64,000 nucleotides of DNA from Hawksworthiomyces lignivorus. Taxonomy: Eukaryota > Ascomycota > Sordariomycetes > Ophiostomatales > Ophiostomataceae. Made by a program: the position numbers and the translations under genes. How positions within the stretch are numbered: position 1 is the stretch's first letter; each line of letters begins with the position of its first letter. Positions 22,682-34,089 of this stretch are shown piece after piece. The notes beneath the pieces are model-generated. The model was not told the DNA's origin and ran no database searches. It saw only the letters and a program-made list of their open reading frames with translations. The stretch covers positions 124,001-188,000 of the forward strand of contig NTMA01000013.1 in assembly GCA_002917075.1 (NCBI GenBank). Direction: 5' to 3'.

Positions 22682-23564
22682 CTCTCTGGATTTGACAGAA
22701 AGCGCAAATCTTTGGGAAACAAAGACATCGTCGTCGGCGATCCTTCTGCCAGGAATTCTCGCGTGCAGCTGATGGGTCCTTGTCACTGGCAGTAACGCGT
22801 ACTACCTATAATAGGAGTAGCGCAGCAATACCCCGCAAGCGCTGGATATCTTTCGTGGAGAAAAGCTAATTGACTGCGGAGAATAGGAGCACGGAGATGA
22901 TTCGGCAAACGTCTATCACGGCTAACCACTGAAACGTTTGCCATTACATATGCTCCCTATTGCTTTTACGCATGCCGTTTAATATTCCTTATGCTCGTCC
23001 AAGCTTTTCAATCCAGTGTAATGCTTGCTGTTCCCCACTATATCCAACGTTATTCTTTGAGTATTTTGGAAAGCGCGTACAGAACCACAGAGACTCGAAT
23101 CCAAAGTTCTTAGGAGCTGGGTGAAATTACATTTATCAAGAGCTATTGATCTCTCCGGATACTTACCATAGTATGAGTATGGGTAGCTATGGTATCTTCC
23201 ATATCATTGCTCATTTGTCTCAAAAATTGCTATTGTCAACACTAGAAACTAGTAGGCACCAATAAACTAACGACAGGTAAACGGGAATGGCGGCGGAAAT
23301 AAGAACAAGAACACAGCGCAACACAGTATTCCTTTTTCCTTCTCAAACGGATTTGAGCCGCGGGAGCGAACCGCACACACAATTACCTCTTCAATGGTCA
23401 TGAAGAAAAGCCATCGTATCCATCTACCTATGATGCTTCTACGAAGTCTAGTATAAACTAAAGGCTTGAGAAGAAAATCTCGCCATCATACTTCAAATAT
23501 GCAAAAGAAAAGCACAAAGCTGCAAAAGGGTTAAAGGGAAAAGACGAATTAAAATATACGAAAA
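22682..23564. promoter_or_regulatory. Divergent promoter of the Zn2Cys6 gene and the P450, with CGG-N7-CCG
   Basis: An 883-bp spacer. Positions 23361-23373 read CGGGAGCGAACCG, a CGG-N7-CCG element sharing the right half GAACCG with the site at 18278-18290. This could allow autoregulation and P450 induction. No gene is supported within the spacer. Confidence 0.5.
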
Positions 23565-25634
23565 ATGCTGCGGAATAAAGTCAGCATCTCAGCTCTCCAG
23601 CTGTTGGAAGATATTGGGCTCCATGAGATTCTCATTGTTTGCATATTTGCGGGTCTTATATTTCTTATAATTTATATACTCTACCAGAGGTTCTTCTCGC
23701 CATTAGCCAAAATTAACGGTCCATTCCTAGCATCTTTGTCACCCTTCTGGAAGCTGCATGCTTTTAACAAAGGCAACTTCCACGAAACAATCATCTCCTT
23801 ACATCGAAAGTACGGTCCTATTGTACGAATAGCTCCCACCGAAGTGATCATATCGGACAAGGCGGCCGTCAAGGAGATCTACAGCACAACTCAAGGCAGA
23901 GATTTTTTAAAGGTTAGCAATATGACACTGCTGTGATTCAAATTAATTGTTATTGGGCTAATATTCTTCTAGACAAGCTACTACGAGTAAGTTGGAAATG
24001 CGCTCAGATACAAAAAAATAGCCATTTTTACGCCTTGATTCGCATCTCTTCCAGCCTCCTAATAGGGTCCACATCTTAGTGCTTTCACGGCCTTTCGTCC
24101 AACGATCTTCGGCCAGCGGGATCCCCATCTCCACGCCCAACGTAAAAGAATTGTTTCTCACGGGTATTCCATGAGCGCTCTTCAGTCGATGGAAAAATAT
24201 GTCCAAGAGCGACTCCAGCTATTCATGGGTAAAATGTCCACATTTTCAGCCTCAAGAGAAAAGTTCAATCTTAGCAAATGGTGCCACTTCTTTGCTTTCG
24301 ATGTAATTGGCGAACTGGTGAGATTCTTCCTGCGGTATCAACCTCTAGTTAAGCTTTCACTGATTTTTCTCAGGCATTCAGCGAGGGATTTGGCATGTTA
24401 GAAACGGGGATTGAAGATGAGCACATCGCTCTAATCAATAACCAGATGGAATTTGGTTCAACCATTGGCATGATACCCTGGGCGATCCCATTTACGAAGT
24501 GGACGTTCCTTCCTATCCCATGGCTTCAGAATCTACAAGCTGGCCGCGAGAGGTTGAAAGAGGTCAGTCTATACACTCGCACCTAGTCTTCACAACCACC
24601 AAATGAAGTTGATCTAGTGGCTGACATCGATCATTGCGCGTCATAGCTTACTCGATCCCGCGTAGAGCGCCGTAAGGAAAAAGTTAGTGATCGCAAAGAT
24701 CTCTTGGGCCGCCTTATTGAGGCCAAAGATCCTGTTACAGGAGAAATGCTCGACCCAATCGATTTGCGCACCGAAGCATTCTCAAGCATGTAAGTGTTTC
24801 TTGGAATCACCTATATAATGTAATGCCGTTAATGTTCTTTAGTGTCGCGGGGTCGGACTCCACATCTTCCGCCTTGAGTTACACTTTCTATCATATTCTC
24901 GGCCACCCACTTGTACACCAAAATCTTACAAAAGAGCTCTTAGAAGCATTTCCGGGTCACAGCTTTTTGACAGACGCCAATCCACCGACGTATTCCGAAC
25001 TGGGACGCCTATCATACCTGCAGGCGTGCATAAAGGAAGCTTTACGTCTAACTCCCCCCGCGACAATCAACCTGCCTCGATATGTGCCTCAAGGTGGCCG
25101 TTTCATTGCAGGGACGTACTTCCCAGCTCAGGTATGGGAAAATTGTTCTGCATCAACTGTTATTTATTCACTACTCACATCAGCTGGCAGACAACGGTGG
25201 GAATCTCTGCATTACCAGTTCATCTAGATCCAACGACCTTTGGCACAAACTGTGACCAGTACGACCCTTCTCGCTGGATTAATGGAGCCACTGCTCCCGA
25301 TGGTTCCCATTTGAGCCCTGACGAAATGCAGCGGTATTGGATCCCGTTTGGACAAGGAAGTAGGCAATGCATCGGAAAAAACGTTGCTTTGTTGGAGGTC
25401 TGTCAACGCCCACCCATTTCACACAATTAAATCTGTGCCAATTATTCAATTAACATGTGAGAGCAGCTGACCAAACTTGTGGGTACTTTGATATTATATT
25501 TTGATATCGAGGTTGTCCATCTTGAAGATAAGAAAGACGAAGTTAAATGCCACCGAGAGATTCCTGTGTCGAAGTCGTACTTTTTCGCTAGGATGAAAGA
25601 TCCAATCATTGTCGCTGTCCGGGAGAGGAAGTGA
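23565..25634 (+). CDS. Microsomal cytochrome P450, 8 exons
   Basis: Exons are 23565-23912, 23973-23986 (14 nt), 24080-24317, 24374-24562, 24647-24789, 24843-25131, 25191-25397 and 25467-25634 (532 codons, 531 aa). A single N-terminal membrane anchor spans about residues 20-42. The I-helix oxygen-binding motif AGSDST is at about 313-318, the ExxR is in KEALRL, and the heme loop FGQGSRQCIG has the Cys thiolate at about 467. All parts are present and in phase, including the micro-exon coding TSYYD. The acceptor of intron 2 is CATCTTAG; earlier AGs give stops. The overall pattern resembles fungal pisatin demethylase / benzoate 4-monooxygenase-type P450s, i.e. an aromatic or isoprenoid hydroxylase; the exact CYP family is not assignable by eye. 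Divergent from the regulator gene. Confidence 0.93.
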
Positions 25635-26107
25635 AGCTTCCTACGCCGAGTGATAAACGTGTATAAACTTGATTACGCAAAGCTACGAAAGAAATTACAT
25701 CAGTAGTTATCGCGATATCTCTGACCAAGCGCCTGATCTTTTGAAAGGAAACGATTATGTGTTTGTCAGGATTATAGAGCACAAAACACAAAGGTACTGT
25801 CACTGTTGTGGAAACATTTGCAACAAGGTCCATTAATAATGTTACGTATTTAACAAGACTCTGACGTTGTGAAGTCTCCTGTAGTGGAGGATTTCAAGAT
25901 TGATGTTTACTCTTTATCGCAGAGAGCCGAGTGTCTGCCCTGAAACAAAGATAGTGCTTTTCATTAGAACTTCTAATGCGTTGTAGGTATAACATGATAA
26001 ATTTCGCTTTTATAAATATTTTTCTCAAAGAGCCAAATGCCATGATTCCAGGTAAGGAAATTACGTGATATTTTTGTCAATTTAATGTAGACCGCTTAGC
26101 GCGAGTC

Positions 26108-26340
26108 ATGCGGGCTCGTTGACTCAACCCAGGCAATTAAAACAATAACATCTCTCAAGCTAGGAGCAGAAAGCCTAGGACAATAAAATCAATTGTTGAT
26201 TAGGGAGCTCGAGAGCCAGGAAGGCTTAAACTATTTTCTTCGTCTCACAAGAAACTCCATTTTCGTAAAGCTGCACTTGTTTCATAGTCAAGGCGGCACA
26301 TGGAGTCTGGCATCTGGCTAGTTGTCTTTCTCGTAGCTTA
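26108..26340 (+). repeat. Diverged dispersed repeat, copy A
   Basis: Two stretches match copy B in the same order and orientation: near 26108-26140 (gcgag..gcggg..tcg-ttgactcaacc) and near 26260-26335 (aaagctgcacttg-ttcatagtc, then ggcggcacatgg..atctggctag). Many differences are C/T or G/A. Between them similarity is low. Probably relics of one transposon family aged by RIP-type mutation; no coding sequence is visible. Confidence 0.45.
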
Positions 26341-27085
26341 CCTAAACGTATCTAATGAACTAGAGAGCGAGTTAGTTCGAATTGTTTTTATCTAATCAGA
26401 GAGATATCTTTCTAAAGCTAGCCGGCTGTAACTAAAATATATGAGTGAAAAATTATCTAAATACGCCTCTCGCTACTAGGATGAGTAGCTTGGTAACGAT
26501 GCGATAGTAAGTATAATTGCACATATCAACATTATGCCACGGGGTCAATTATTTCATAAATGCCATTGGCAGGTAAAGAAATGGTGTAAAGATCACTACA
26601 TTTCTTCTATACAGTCCTCAAAGATTGCTTATACTCGTATATTTTTCGCGTTTGTATATTGATGTAGCAGATCGACACTTCCTTAGACACTACAAGTTAT
26701 CCTTTGTCTATTGATAAATAGATTTGCAGCAACTTACAGTAACAAGGATATAATGAGCATTAGCCAGCTCAGCTCCTCAATTGTCAGCTATGAAAAGGTG
26801 AATGCATGTATGATATGAACACCTTCGATCTGGGTGCTTTTATGGAAATTATTAATGGCCCACTCCTATATCAGATCCAATATTATTTTAGCCACTTATA
26901 AGTTGAGAATGGTAGCTGCCAGCATCTTTAAATACGCGTCGAGATCTCTATTAGCACTAACATATAGACTTGATTATGCCAGAAATGAGAGACAGCTAGC
27001 TGTAGGATAATGATCCATATTGCAGCTATCCAATAGATTCCAGTAAACACCGTATTAGTTATCATGCCAAGCTCTTGCTTTAGTG

Positions 27086-27215
27086 GTGTTGAGTTAACAC
27101 CGTACTCGTGACACGCCCCGCTCATTTGGATTATACTTCGCGCGCACCACCTAAGGTGCGCGAAGCGTAATCCAAATGAGCGGGGCGTGGCACGAGTATG
27201 TCAGACCAACTCAGC
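27086..27215. repeat. Near-perfect long inverted repeat (fold-back element)
   Basis: The left arm (about 27101-27148) and right arm (about 27152-27199) are reverse complements over roughly 47 bp with only a few mismatches, around a loop of a few bases. Weaker pairing (ttgagtt/aactca) extends to about 27090 and 27212. The core is GC-rich (ACGCCCCGCTCATTTGGATTA..CTTCGCGC) inside AT-rich DNA. This is the form of a MITE/fold-back or of two transposon terminal repeats joined tail to tail. Confidence 0.75.
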
Positions 27216-27410
27216 AAGTGTTATTAGAACACGTGAACTTTTATTGACCTTATATTGTTTGTAAAGAAATTCCATCACTGAAATTAATTTGCAACATGGC
27301 ATTTCCGCAAAACTTAAGGTAATTTCTCGATATAAGTGATATATTTAGCTACATACAACGAACGCGCCACTCTATTAAACTCATCAAATTAGAGCAATTA
27401 TTTCATCGCA

Positions 27411-28589
27411 ATGGGTGACATACTTCTAGGTTTCAAATATTACGACCAGATGTGGCCGCCGACGCCGACTTTCACCGAGAAAGATCTGCATGATCTCTCC
27501 GGCAAGGTTAGATAACGTCAAGTCCTTCAGGTCTCATATACTAGACTAACTCTGGTGAAGGTCTACGTCATTACGGGTTCCAATACAGGCATTGGGAGGG
27601 AGCTCGCCGCGATTCTGTATTCGAAGAACGCCAGAGTCTACATTGCTACGCGCAATGAGTCAAAAGCATCGGCGGCCATCGAGTCCATTCGGCAACAGCA
27701 TCCCTCTTCTAGCGGTAGCCTGCTTTTCCTTCACCTTGAGCTCGATGATCTCACCCAGATTCCAGAATCCGCCCGAAAGCTACTCTCGCAAGAGACCAGA
27801 CTCGACGTCTTGTTCAATAATGCGGGCGTCATGCATGTGCCGCCTGGCTCCGTCACCAAGCAGGGCTACGAGCTGACTATGGGTACGAACAACTTGGGAC
27901 ACTATCTTTTCACCGAACTCGTTACGCCTCTGCTCATTGAGACAGCTAAGAATGCCCTTAAAGACAGTGTTCGTGTGATTTGGCTGGGCAGTCTCTACAC
28001 CTATGGTGCACCCAAAGACGGCATGGACTTCACAAATCTTGACTACAAGAAAAGAGATGAAACCAATGTTTATAAGTACAAAGTGAGCAAGGCTGGTGCG
28101 TACTACGAGGCTGCTGATTATGCATTCAAGCACAAGAAGGACGGAATCATCAGCGTGGTAAGCATTCCGTGAACATCTTACGTTTCAGTGGCGTCTATGT
28201 ACGGTCATTTACCGACTGGGACTTCTTTAGGCCCTCAATCCGGGAAACCTTGGATCCGATCTACTGCGGCATTGGTCGAAGATTCAGAAACAACTCATGA
28301 ATACTGTACTGCATCCTCCCATATATGGGGCTTACACAGAACTCTTTGCAGGACTGTCACCTGAGATAACAATTGAGAAGACAGGGTCATGGAGTAAGTC
28401 CAAGCATCCATTGTCCTCTTTCCATTTATCCACAGTACTAACATCAACACCGTAGTTGTCCCTTGGGGAAGATTTGGCATTCCTCGCGCGGATCTAGAAC
28501 GCGGAGCCAGGCCTCTAAGTGAAGGCGGCACTGGAATGGCTCAGAAGTGGACTGCGTGGCTTGAGGAGCAGGTGAAGCAGTATCAATGA
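27411..28589 (+). CDS. SDR of the retinol dehydrogenase / WWOX-like type, 4 exons
   Basis: Exons are 27411-27506, 27561-28157, 28231-28393 and 28456-28589 (330 codons, 329 aa). Motifs in order: the cofactor-binding TGSNTGIG (about residues 37-44), RNESKA marking NADP preference, FNNAGVM, TNNLGHYLFT, and the active-site YKVSK-type Tyr-X3-Lys with a serine in WLGSLYTY upstream. After the third exon begins, ALNPGNLGSDL is the usual PG loop. The length is typical of fungal retinol-dehydrogenase-like SDRs that reduce or oxidise lipophilic or secondary-metabolite alcohols. Last intron is GTAAGT..ACCGTAG with a clear TACTAAC branch site. Its neighbour on the same strand is the MmgE/PrpD gene 794 bp downstream. 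Confidence 0.92.
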
Positions 28590-29382
28590 ATCATGATGAA
28601 ACAGGGCACGATTTTAAATCAATAATCCAACTATTTGTTTTTTTATAACTACCAGTTCTTAGGCTAATATTGCTAGAAACATAGTTGTTGATGGAGTTTA
28701 AAGGCTAAAATTTGTGGAAAATGGATCGCAGTATTTGGGAATTAAAAAAAGAATATACAGGCATATCAATACTGTGCTGATTAGATTGGAGCCTTTAAAA
28801 GAACGAGACCTGGAATGACCTTCTCCATACTAGACTTGTTTCTATATCACGAACAGCCTGGCATATTGTTTTGTTTTGTATTTTCTGCTTTGCGTGTCCA
28901 TATTCTTTAGTTTGTAGTGAGTGCGAATATTGAAATCTTTTATGTAATTCTGTATGAGTGAACCAAAATCAAGTAAACTAAATGAACGAGGTGCATGAAT
29001 GGTGGGGGCTGGACGCTACTGCGGTTTCTTACAGGATTACAGCAACCTCGCCGAGGTGAAAGCAGCGAACTGGCATTTGTTGTCTATGTTTATCTCGTGC
29101 GGGGGTTCGCAAGAGAGTATTTTCTATGGGGAATTCTGACTATGGTCCATCAGATCATCCCATTTGTTTCGCTGAGTAAATTTATGCGAATCAACTTTTT
29201 AAAACGCTTCCTCCTTTTCGCAGGCGAAGGCCCTCTTGCCATTCCTAATATATCGCTAGGCGTAAGCAATTTTTTCCGAAAACCAACTAAAATAAAATCA
29301 CAAACATATGAACTTTCACCAACTGCTCATCTCTGTCTCGTACCATTAGTTCAGTCGGTTGTCCAGCATTTGACGAATAAAA
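28590..29382. other. Intergenic; promoter of the MmgE/PrpD gene
   Basis: A 133-codon plus-strand frame (28995-29396) overlaps the next start and shows no recognisable family; it is not called. The region otherwise holds only AT-rich sequence. Confidence 0.5.
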
Positions 29383-31042
29383 ATGGCACTCAATGACATT
29401 GTAAATACATGCGAGGCATTGAATGTTCTTCAGGCATCCAAAACTTGCGAGTTAGCTAACTGGATATCTGCACTGCGCTATGAAGACTTACCAATACCAG
29501 TGGTCGAAAAGACGAAAGACTTCTTTCTTGACTGGGTTGCTTGTGCCATAGGTGGTCGCCACCATGCATCTGTCCTTGCCATTACATCATTTACGAAGCA
29601 TATGGGAGGGGTTGGAGGTAATAGCGAAATCCTCCATATTCCAGGAGAAAAAACAAGTTCGGCGTTCGCTGCCTTGGTGAACGGTGCTGCGTCGCATGTT
29701 ATTGAGCAGGATGATCTTCACAACAGCAGTATTGTGCATCCAGTAAGACGACTATTTAGAACAAACTAAAGTATGAAAACAGAGAAAAGCTAAAAGATTG
29801 ATTATTATAGGCCACTGTTGTATTTCCGGCGGCAATAGCGGTTGCACAGGATATCGGTGCAAATGGTAAAGCATTCATTACGGCTTGTGTAGCAGGCTAC
29901 GAGGCCGCTTGCCGGGTAGGCGAATTTCTGGGGCCGAGTCACTATGCTGTATGCTATGGTCCAAGCCTATTGAACCTAGACTGATATGTTTGCTCACAAA
30001 AAGAAACCACCTGTTTAGCATTTCCATACAACGGCAACGGCGGGAGTCTTTGGTGCTACAGCGGCTGCGGCACATCTTCTTAAGCTTAGTCCAAAAGAAA
30101 TGGTGTCTGCGCTGGGGACAGCAGGAACACAGGCTGCGGGCCTTTGGCAATTCTTGTTTGATGCCACACACTCTAAGCAGGTGCATACAGCTAAGGCATG
30201 CTTTGACGGAGTGTTTTCTGCTTATGTGGCCCATGCTGGGCTTCTTGGTCCTAGTGAGATTTTGGAAGGGCGGAGCGGGATGGCAGCATCTATGGTCTCA
30301 GGATCCTCCAATCCACCTGCACTAGTAGCGCAATTGGGTCAGAAATACTCCATTATGGAATCTAGCTTCAAATGGCATGCATCTTGTCGGCATACACACT
30401 CTTCTGTCGATGGGCTACTATTCATAATGGAGCATCATCAATTGCGACTGGATGACATTCAGAGCGTGGTTTGCCACACATATCGGTCGGCCATAGAACT
30501 TCTCTCTAAAAGCGAGAAGGCAGAAACAGTTCACCAGAGCAAATTTTCTATGGGTTTCGTTCTCGCGGTTGCAGCTAAGTACGGCCGAGCTACAGTTCTA
30601 GACTTCACTGAAAAGGCTCTAAAGGATCCCGAGCTCCGTGCATTTCAAAGCCGGGTTAAGATGGTTCTCGATGATGATATCGAGGCTGCTTTTCCTAAGA
30701 TGTGGCAATCTCGAGTTGAAGTAATCACAAATATGGGTGACACCTTCGCTCATTTTGTTGAAGCTGCGAAAGGTGACCCGGGACGGCATTTAAGTCGGTG
30801 AGCACGCGCTGGCAACTTCTCTTCCCCCCCCCCTCTCTCTTTCCTCCCTTGACTTTTATTTTCTTTATTTTGGACGGCTGCTAACTGCTAAACACGAACA
30901 AAAAAGCCATGAAATTGAAGAGAAGACTCTCCGGATAGCGCAGAATACAGGTATTATGGACATTCAAGGGGTTAATGACACGATATCCAGAGCATGGCAA
31001 CTTGAGAACGAGAATGACATGTTCAAATTTGCATGCGCTTAG
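29383..31042 (+). CDS. MmgE/PrpD family protein (2-methylcitrate dehydratase / cis-aconitate decarboxylase / epimerase superfamily), 4 exons
   Basis: Exons are 29383-29742, 29811-29948, 30019-30797 and 30907-31042 (471 codons, 470 aa). Family marks: KDFFLDWVACAIGG, the conserved ALVNGAASHVIEQDDLHNSSIVHP with acid-base His/Asp residues, ATVVFPAAIAVAQ, GYEAACRVG, HFHTTATAGVFGATAAAA, and FKWHASCRHTHSSVDG. All these are at expected spacing and the length matches. Members dehydrate methylcitrate, decarboxylate cis-aconitate or epimerise iminodisuccinate, so the fold does not fix the reaction. No mitochondrial targeting peptide is obvious, which argues against housekeeping PrpD. Intron 3 contains a C-then-CT-rich tract near 30812-30850. 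Confidence 0.92.
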
Positions 31043-31639
31043 CACTAGCTCTGGTAGGTATATAATGTAATAGTTTGGTTTGCATCTCTTTAGAAATCAG
31101 CTTTAGGACCTATCGTTTGTATGGCCTTTAAAAAAAGGCAATAATATTTACAGCGATTAGAACTGTTGCATACTTTCTTGGAAGAGTTTTTCTTTCTGAT
31201 CCGGTCTATTTATAACATGTGCTGCAACTATCTCTGAGGCATCTTGAGATGGTGAGTTAGAATAAATTAGTTATGAACAACGCTGTGAACAGTTCGTGTT
31301 ATAGTCATAGAATATTATATGTTATTATAACATTTTACTCAAGACGATATTGTGTCGTCCAATAATTGTATGAGGATTAGAATGGTATGAGAGATAAATC
31401 ACACAAAGACAAAACGAAGCTTTATTTGTTTACTTTTATGTGAGATACTAAGAAAAAGCCCATATAGCATTTTCAGTACACTCTATCTCTATAGTACGTC
31501 GTATGCTTAGAAATAAGACCAAAGTATATCAAAGAAAGAAAGAAAATATCTATACTAACAGGTAATGATAATAGACCCTAATTAATAATAATATTTTATA
31601 CGAGCGACAAGATCCATTTGTATTGTTTTATTAGTTATC
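31043..31639. other. Intergenic, AT-rich convergent spacer
   Basis: 3' flanks of two convergent genes. No gene, RNA or repeat is supported. Confidence 0.6.
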
Positions 31640-32884
31640 TCATGTCGTGGTTGGCTTTCGCTGGACCACTTGGGTGAAGAGTTGCCGGGTGGACAAATTC
31701 GCGAAGTGCAAAAGAGCAATCGATTCTCGGACTGGGATCCCTTTCTTCGGGAGACAGATGAATAGTTTCGATGCCAGTGACTCGTCGGGATAGAATTTCT
31801 TGAAGTAAGTTGCTTTGCCTGTCACTGGCACATTCTTAATCATGTGATCATAGCTGCGTTTCCAGAGCCAGGACTGAAGCTTTGTCTGCCCATGGATCTC
31901 CCAGACAGCATCGACCGGCTCAAAACCAAGACTCAAGTAACCGATTCCAGCAGCATTGAGTAATCGCATGGAAGTCGTAATAAGCAAATCTGTGACGCCA
32001 CGAGGGGCATCTGGTGCTGCAAGACAAGGGTCAATGTGAAATCCGGTCTGTTTACCGAGTTTCCGCAGCGCAGCAAATCCATTTATTTTTCCACTGCGAT
32101 CGGATGTGTACAGAAAGATTGTCGATCCTGGATGTAAGAACAGGTTGTACACTGTTACAAAGACTTGATAACTTCCTTTGAGGTTCTTGTTTCTGTTGTG
32201 CCGCCAATCATCGTAGAGCTTTTGCATCTGCTTCTCTAACGTGCTTGGGCTGTAAATGTGCATGGCCAAACCGCCTCGGTTTGGATCTAGCAATTGTTTG
32301 TTTTGGCTAATCATTCGCTTGCTTGCTTTGTTTTGAAGGACCTTATTTGTAATTGGGTTGAGCACCATCTCAGCAGCGAAATGCATTGTCATCCAACCCT
32401 GTCGTCGAGCATACTCGGCAAAATCTTCACTGACGCCGATGAAGGCGAAAGTCAGACCTCGGACCCTGCGAAAACGACGAAGTTCATTCAATAATGGCTT
32501 TCGGCAGTGTTCTGAGCACATAGGATCTCCCGCGACGACCACCGTCCCCGCCTGGATCTTATAGATTAGCGACCCATGACCGTTCTTGCTAGTGAAGACT
32601 TTGTATGCAGGGTCAAGGATGCCCATATGTGACGTCCGTGCATGGAGTTGATATGCTCTATCGAAATCTGTTTCTGGAGTATCACTGCCAGCATCCTGGA
32701 TCGCACTGTCACTCGTCAAAGTGCGTGAATATTGTATATTTGGTATATTGCTGGCGGCAGAGTAGATCGCAGTGATGATGTTCTTCTCCTGAAGAGTGGT
32801 TGTTGAAGAGGGAGATGTAGAAGGCCTAGAAATACCCGTTTCCGAGCCGCTTTCGCGGCCCACAGATAACGATGCCGAATCCAT
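31640..32884 (-). CDS. Free-standing DUF2156 / LPG-synthase C-terminal domain protein (tRNA-dependent aminoacyltransferase-like)
   Basis: A 414-aa intronless ORF. After a Ser/Thr-rich leader of about 80 residues, the rest is a double-GNAT DUF2156 domain as in the soluble half of bacterial MprF. Visible features are the strand-turn TVVVAGDPMCSEHCR, GLTFAFIGVSEDF, MVLNPITNKVLQNKASKRMISQNKQ, the central FLYTSDRSGKINGFAALRKL, the helix RGVTDLLITTSMRLL, and the closing GIGYLSLGFEPVDAV. No transmembrane flippase half and no aspartyl-tRNA synthetase domain is fused. In fungi, DUF2156 proteins are known to transfer amino acids from aminoacyl-tRNA to ergosterol (ErdS, with a fused AspRS; ErgS, free-standing, glycine). 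This gene has the free-standing form, so sterol or other lipid aminoacylation is a reasonable inference; acceptor and amino acid are not shown. Confidence 0.85.
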   Translation of the reverse strand: MDSASLSVGRESGSETGISRPSTSPSSTTTLQEKNIITAIYSAASNIPNIQYSRTLTSDSAIQDAGSDTPETDFDRAYQLHARTSHMGILDPAYKVFTSKNGHGSLIYKIQAGTVVVAGDPMCSEHCRKPLLNELRRFRRVRGLTFAFIGVSEDFAEYARRQGWMTMHFAAEMVLNPITNKVLQNKASKRMISQNKQLLDPNRGGLAMHIYSPSTLEKQMQKLYDDWRHNRNKNLKGSYQVFVTVYNLFLHPGSTIFLYTSDRSGKINGFAALRKLGKQTGFHIDPCLAAPDAPRGVTDLLITTSMRLLNAAGIGYLSLGFEPVDAVWEIHGQTKLQSWLWKRSYDHMIKNVPVTGKATYFKKFYPDESLASKLFICLPKKGIPVRESIALLHFANLSTRQLFTQVVQRKPTTT

Positions 32885-34089
32885 GGTAGGACTTGCCGCT
32901 GAGGCATGTATTTCCAGCCTTCAGCTGTCCAGGCAAAATATGCCGAAGTATAACCCTTGCGGGAGGATAACCGATTTGTTATAACAAATTTACTGACAGG
33001 GCTGCATGGCTGGCTGGAGATTTAGTCAGGCTGACATTCAACCGAGAGCTGCTTCCACAACTTTGGAGTGTACCGAAGCGTCCGTAGGTCTATAAGAATA
33101 CTGCAATTGTTTCTTATGCTCTTGCCACCACGTCTATCTCTACGAATCTACCACGAGGAGTGGCATAGTTCCAAAATAGCTCAAGTACACTGTATCACAT
33201 CGCCGCTATGATTTCTCAAGTACTTTGACACTTCTTTGTCTTGGCCTCAGGTAGTTACTAATTATACCTTGATATTTGTACAATGTACATTTATTCCTCT
33301 AGTCAGCACCACCGAATATCAAGATACCACTAAATTTAGGAAGTTTACATCGATGGTCCTACGATACAAGAATCGCATTCTAAACAATTAAAATTCTAAA
33401 AATTATCAATGTATTATTATTTCAATCTTTATGATAGTCTGACAAAAAAAAAGTTCAGCCTGTGCTTCAATGTTAGATTTATGTCGCTTATTGTGTAGCT
33501 TTCAGGGGTTATTAGGAATTGTGTAATTCGAGCTTGAAAATTAACCGTAGAAGTAGTTTCCACATGGAAATGGCTATGAGTGCATCATTCACTGACTTTC
33601 TCTGTATGTGTTCTTCGGTAGCAAGGGGTGGTGTAGCGTTAGAAATCAGCGCCTGTGATGGAGCACCAGACGTCCATACCACGCGATTACATCGCTACAT
33701 GCCCATAGAAATTCTGTCGGAAGACTCGGAAACCGAAAACACACCAAGAAAGCCACGCCACAAATGCTCCTAAAAAAAGTTTCCTTATGTCACTGATAGA
33801 ATCTCCGAAGCGACGCTCGCTATAAATGTTCTAGAATTTTTTCACGTAAAACTTACGATGCACTGTAGAAAAAGTATACTAGTTCATTTGTCGTAATTTC
33901 ACTCGTTTAACTAGGACGGAATTGAGAGTAATATGCCGGTGAAAACGTTAATCATTGACGGCAATGTGCCATTGGTCAGTCTCTCAGTCAGCGCACTATG
34001 CATAAGCATAATTCAATGATTTTCTCTTGGACTTTTGCTCAAGTTGTATTAGTAACTGATATGCTAATATGCTCTTTCTTTGTCAAGTC
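32885..34089. other. Intergenic
   Basis: Presumed promoter of the DUF2156 gene, then AT-rich spacer. No supported gene. Confidence 0.55.

Larger units (their letters stand above)
25635..27410. other. Intergenic with repeat material
   Basis: No gene is supported in 1.8 kb. About 26108-26340 resembles 34987-35240 in this window (see the repeat entries). A strong fold-back lies at about 27086-27215. Confidence 0.55.

Noticed and set aside
28995..29396. 133-codon frame upstream of and overlapping the MmgE/PrpD start
   Set aside because: No family resemblance; it occupies the promoter and overlaps a well-supported start.
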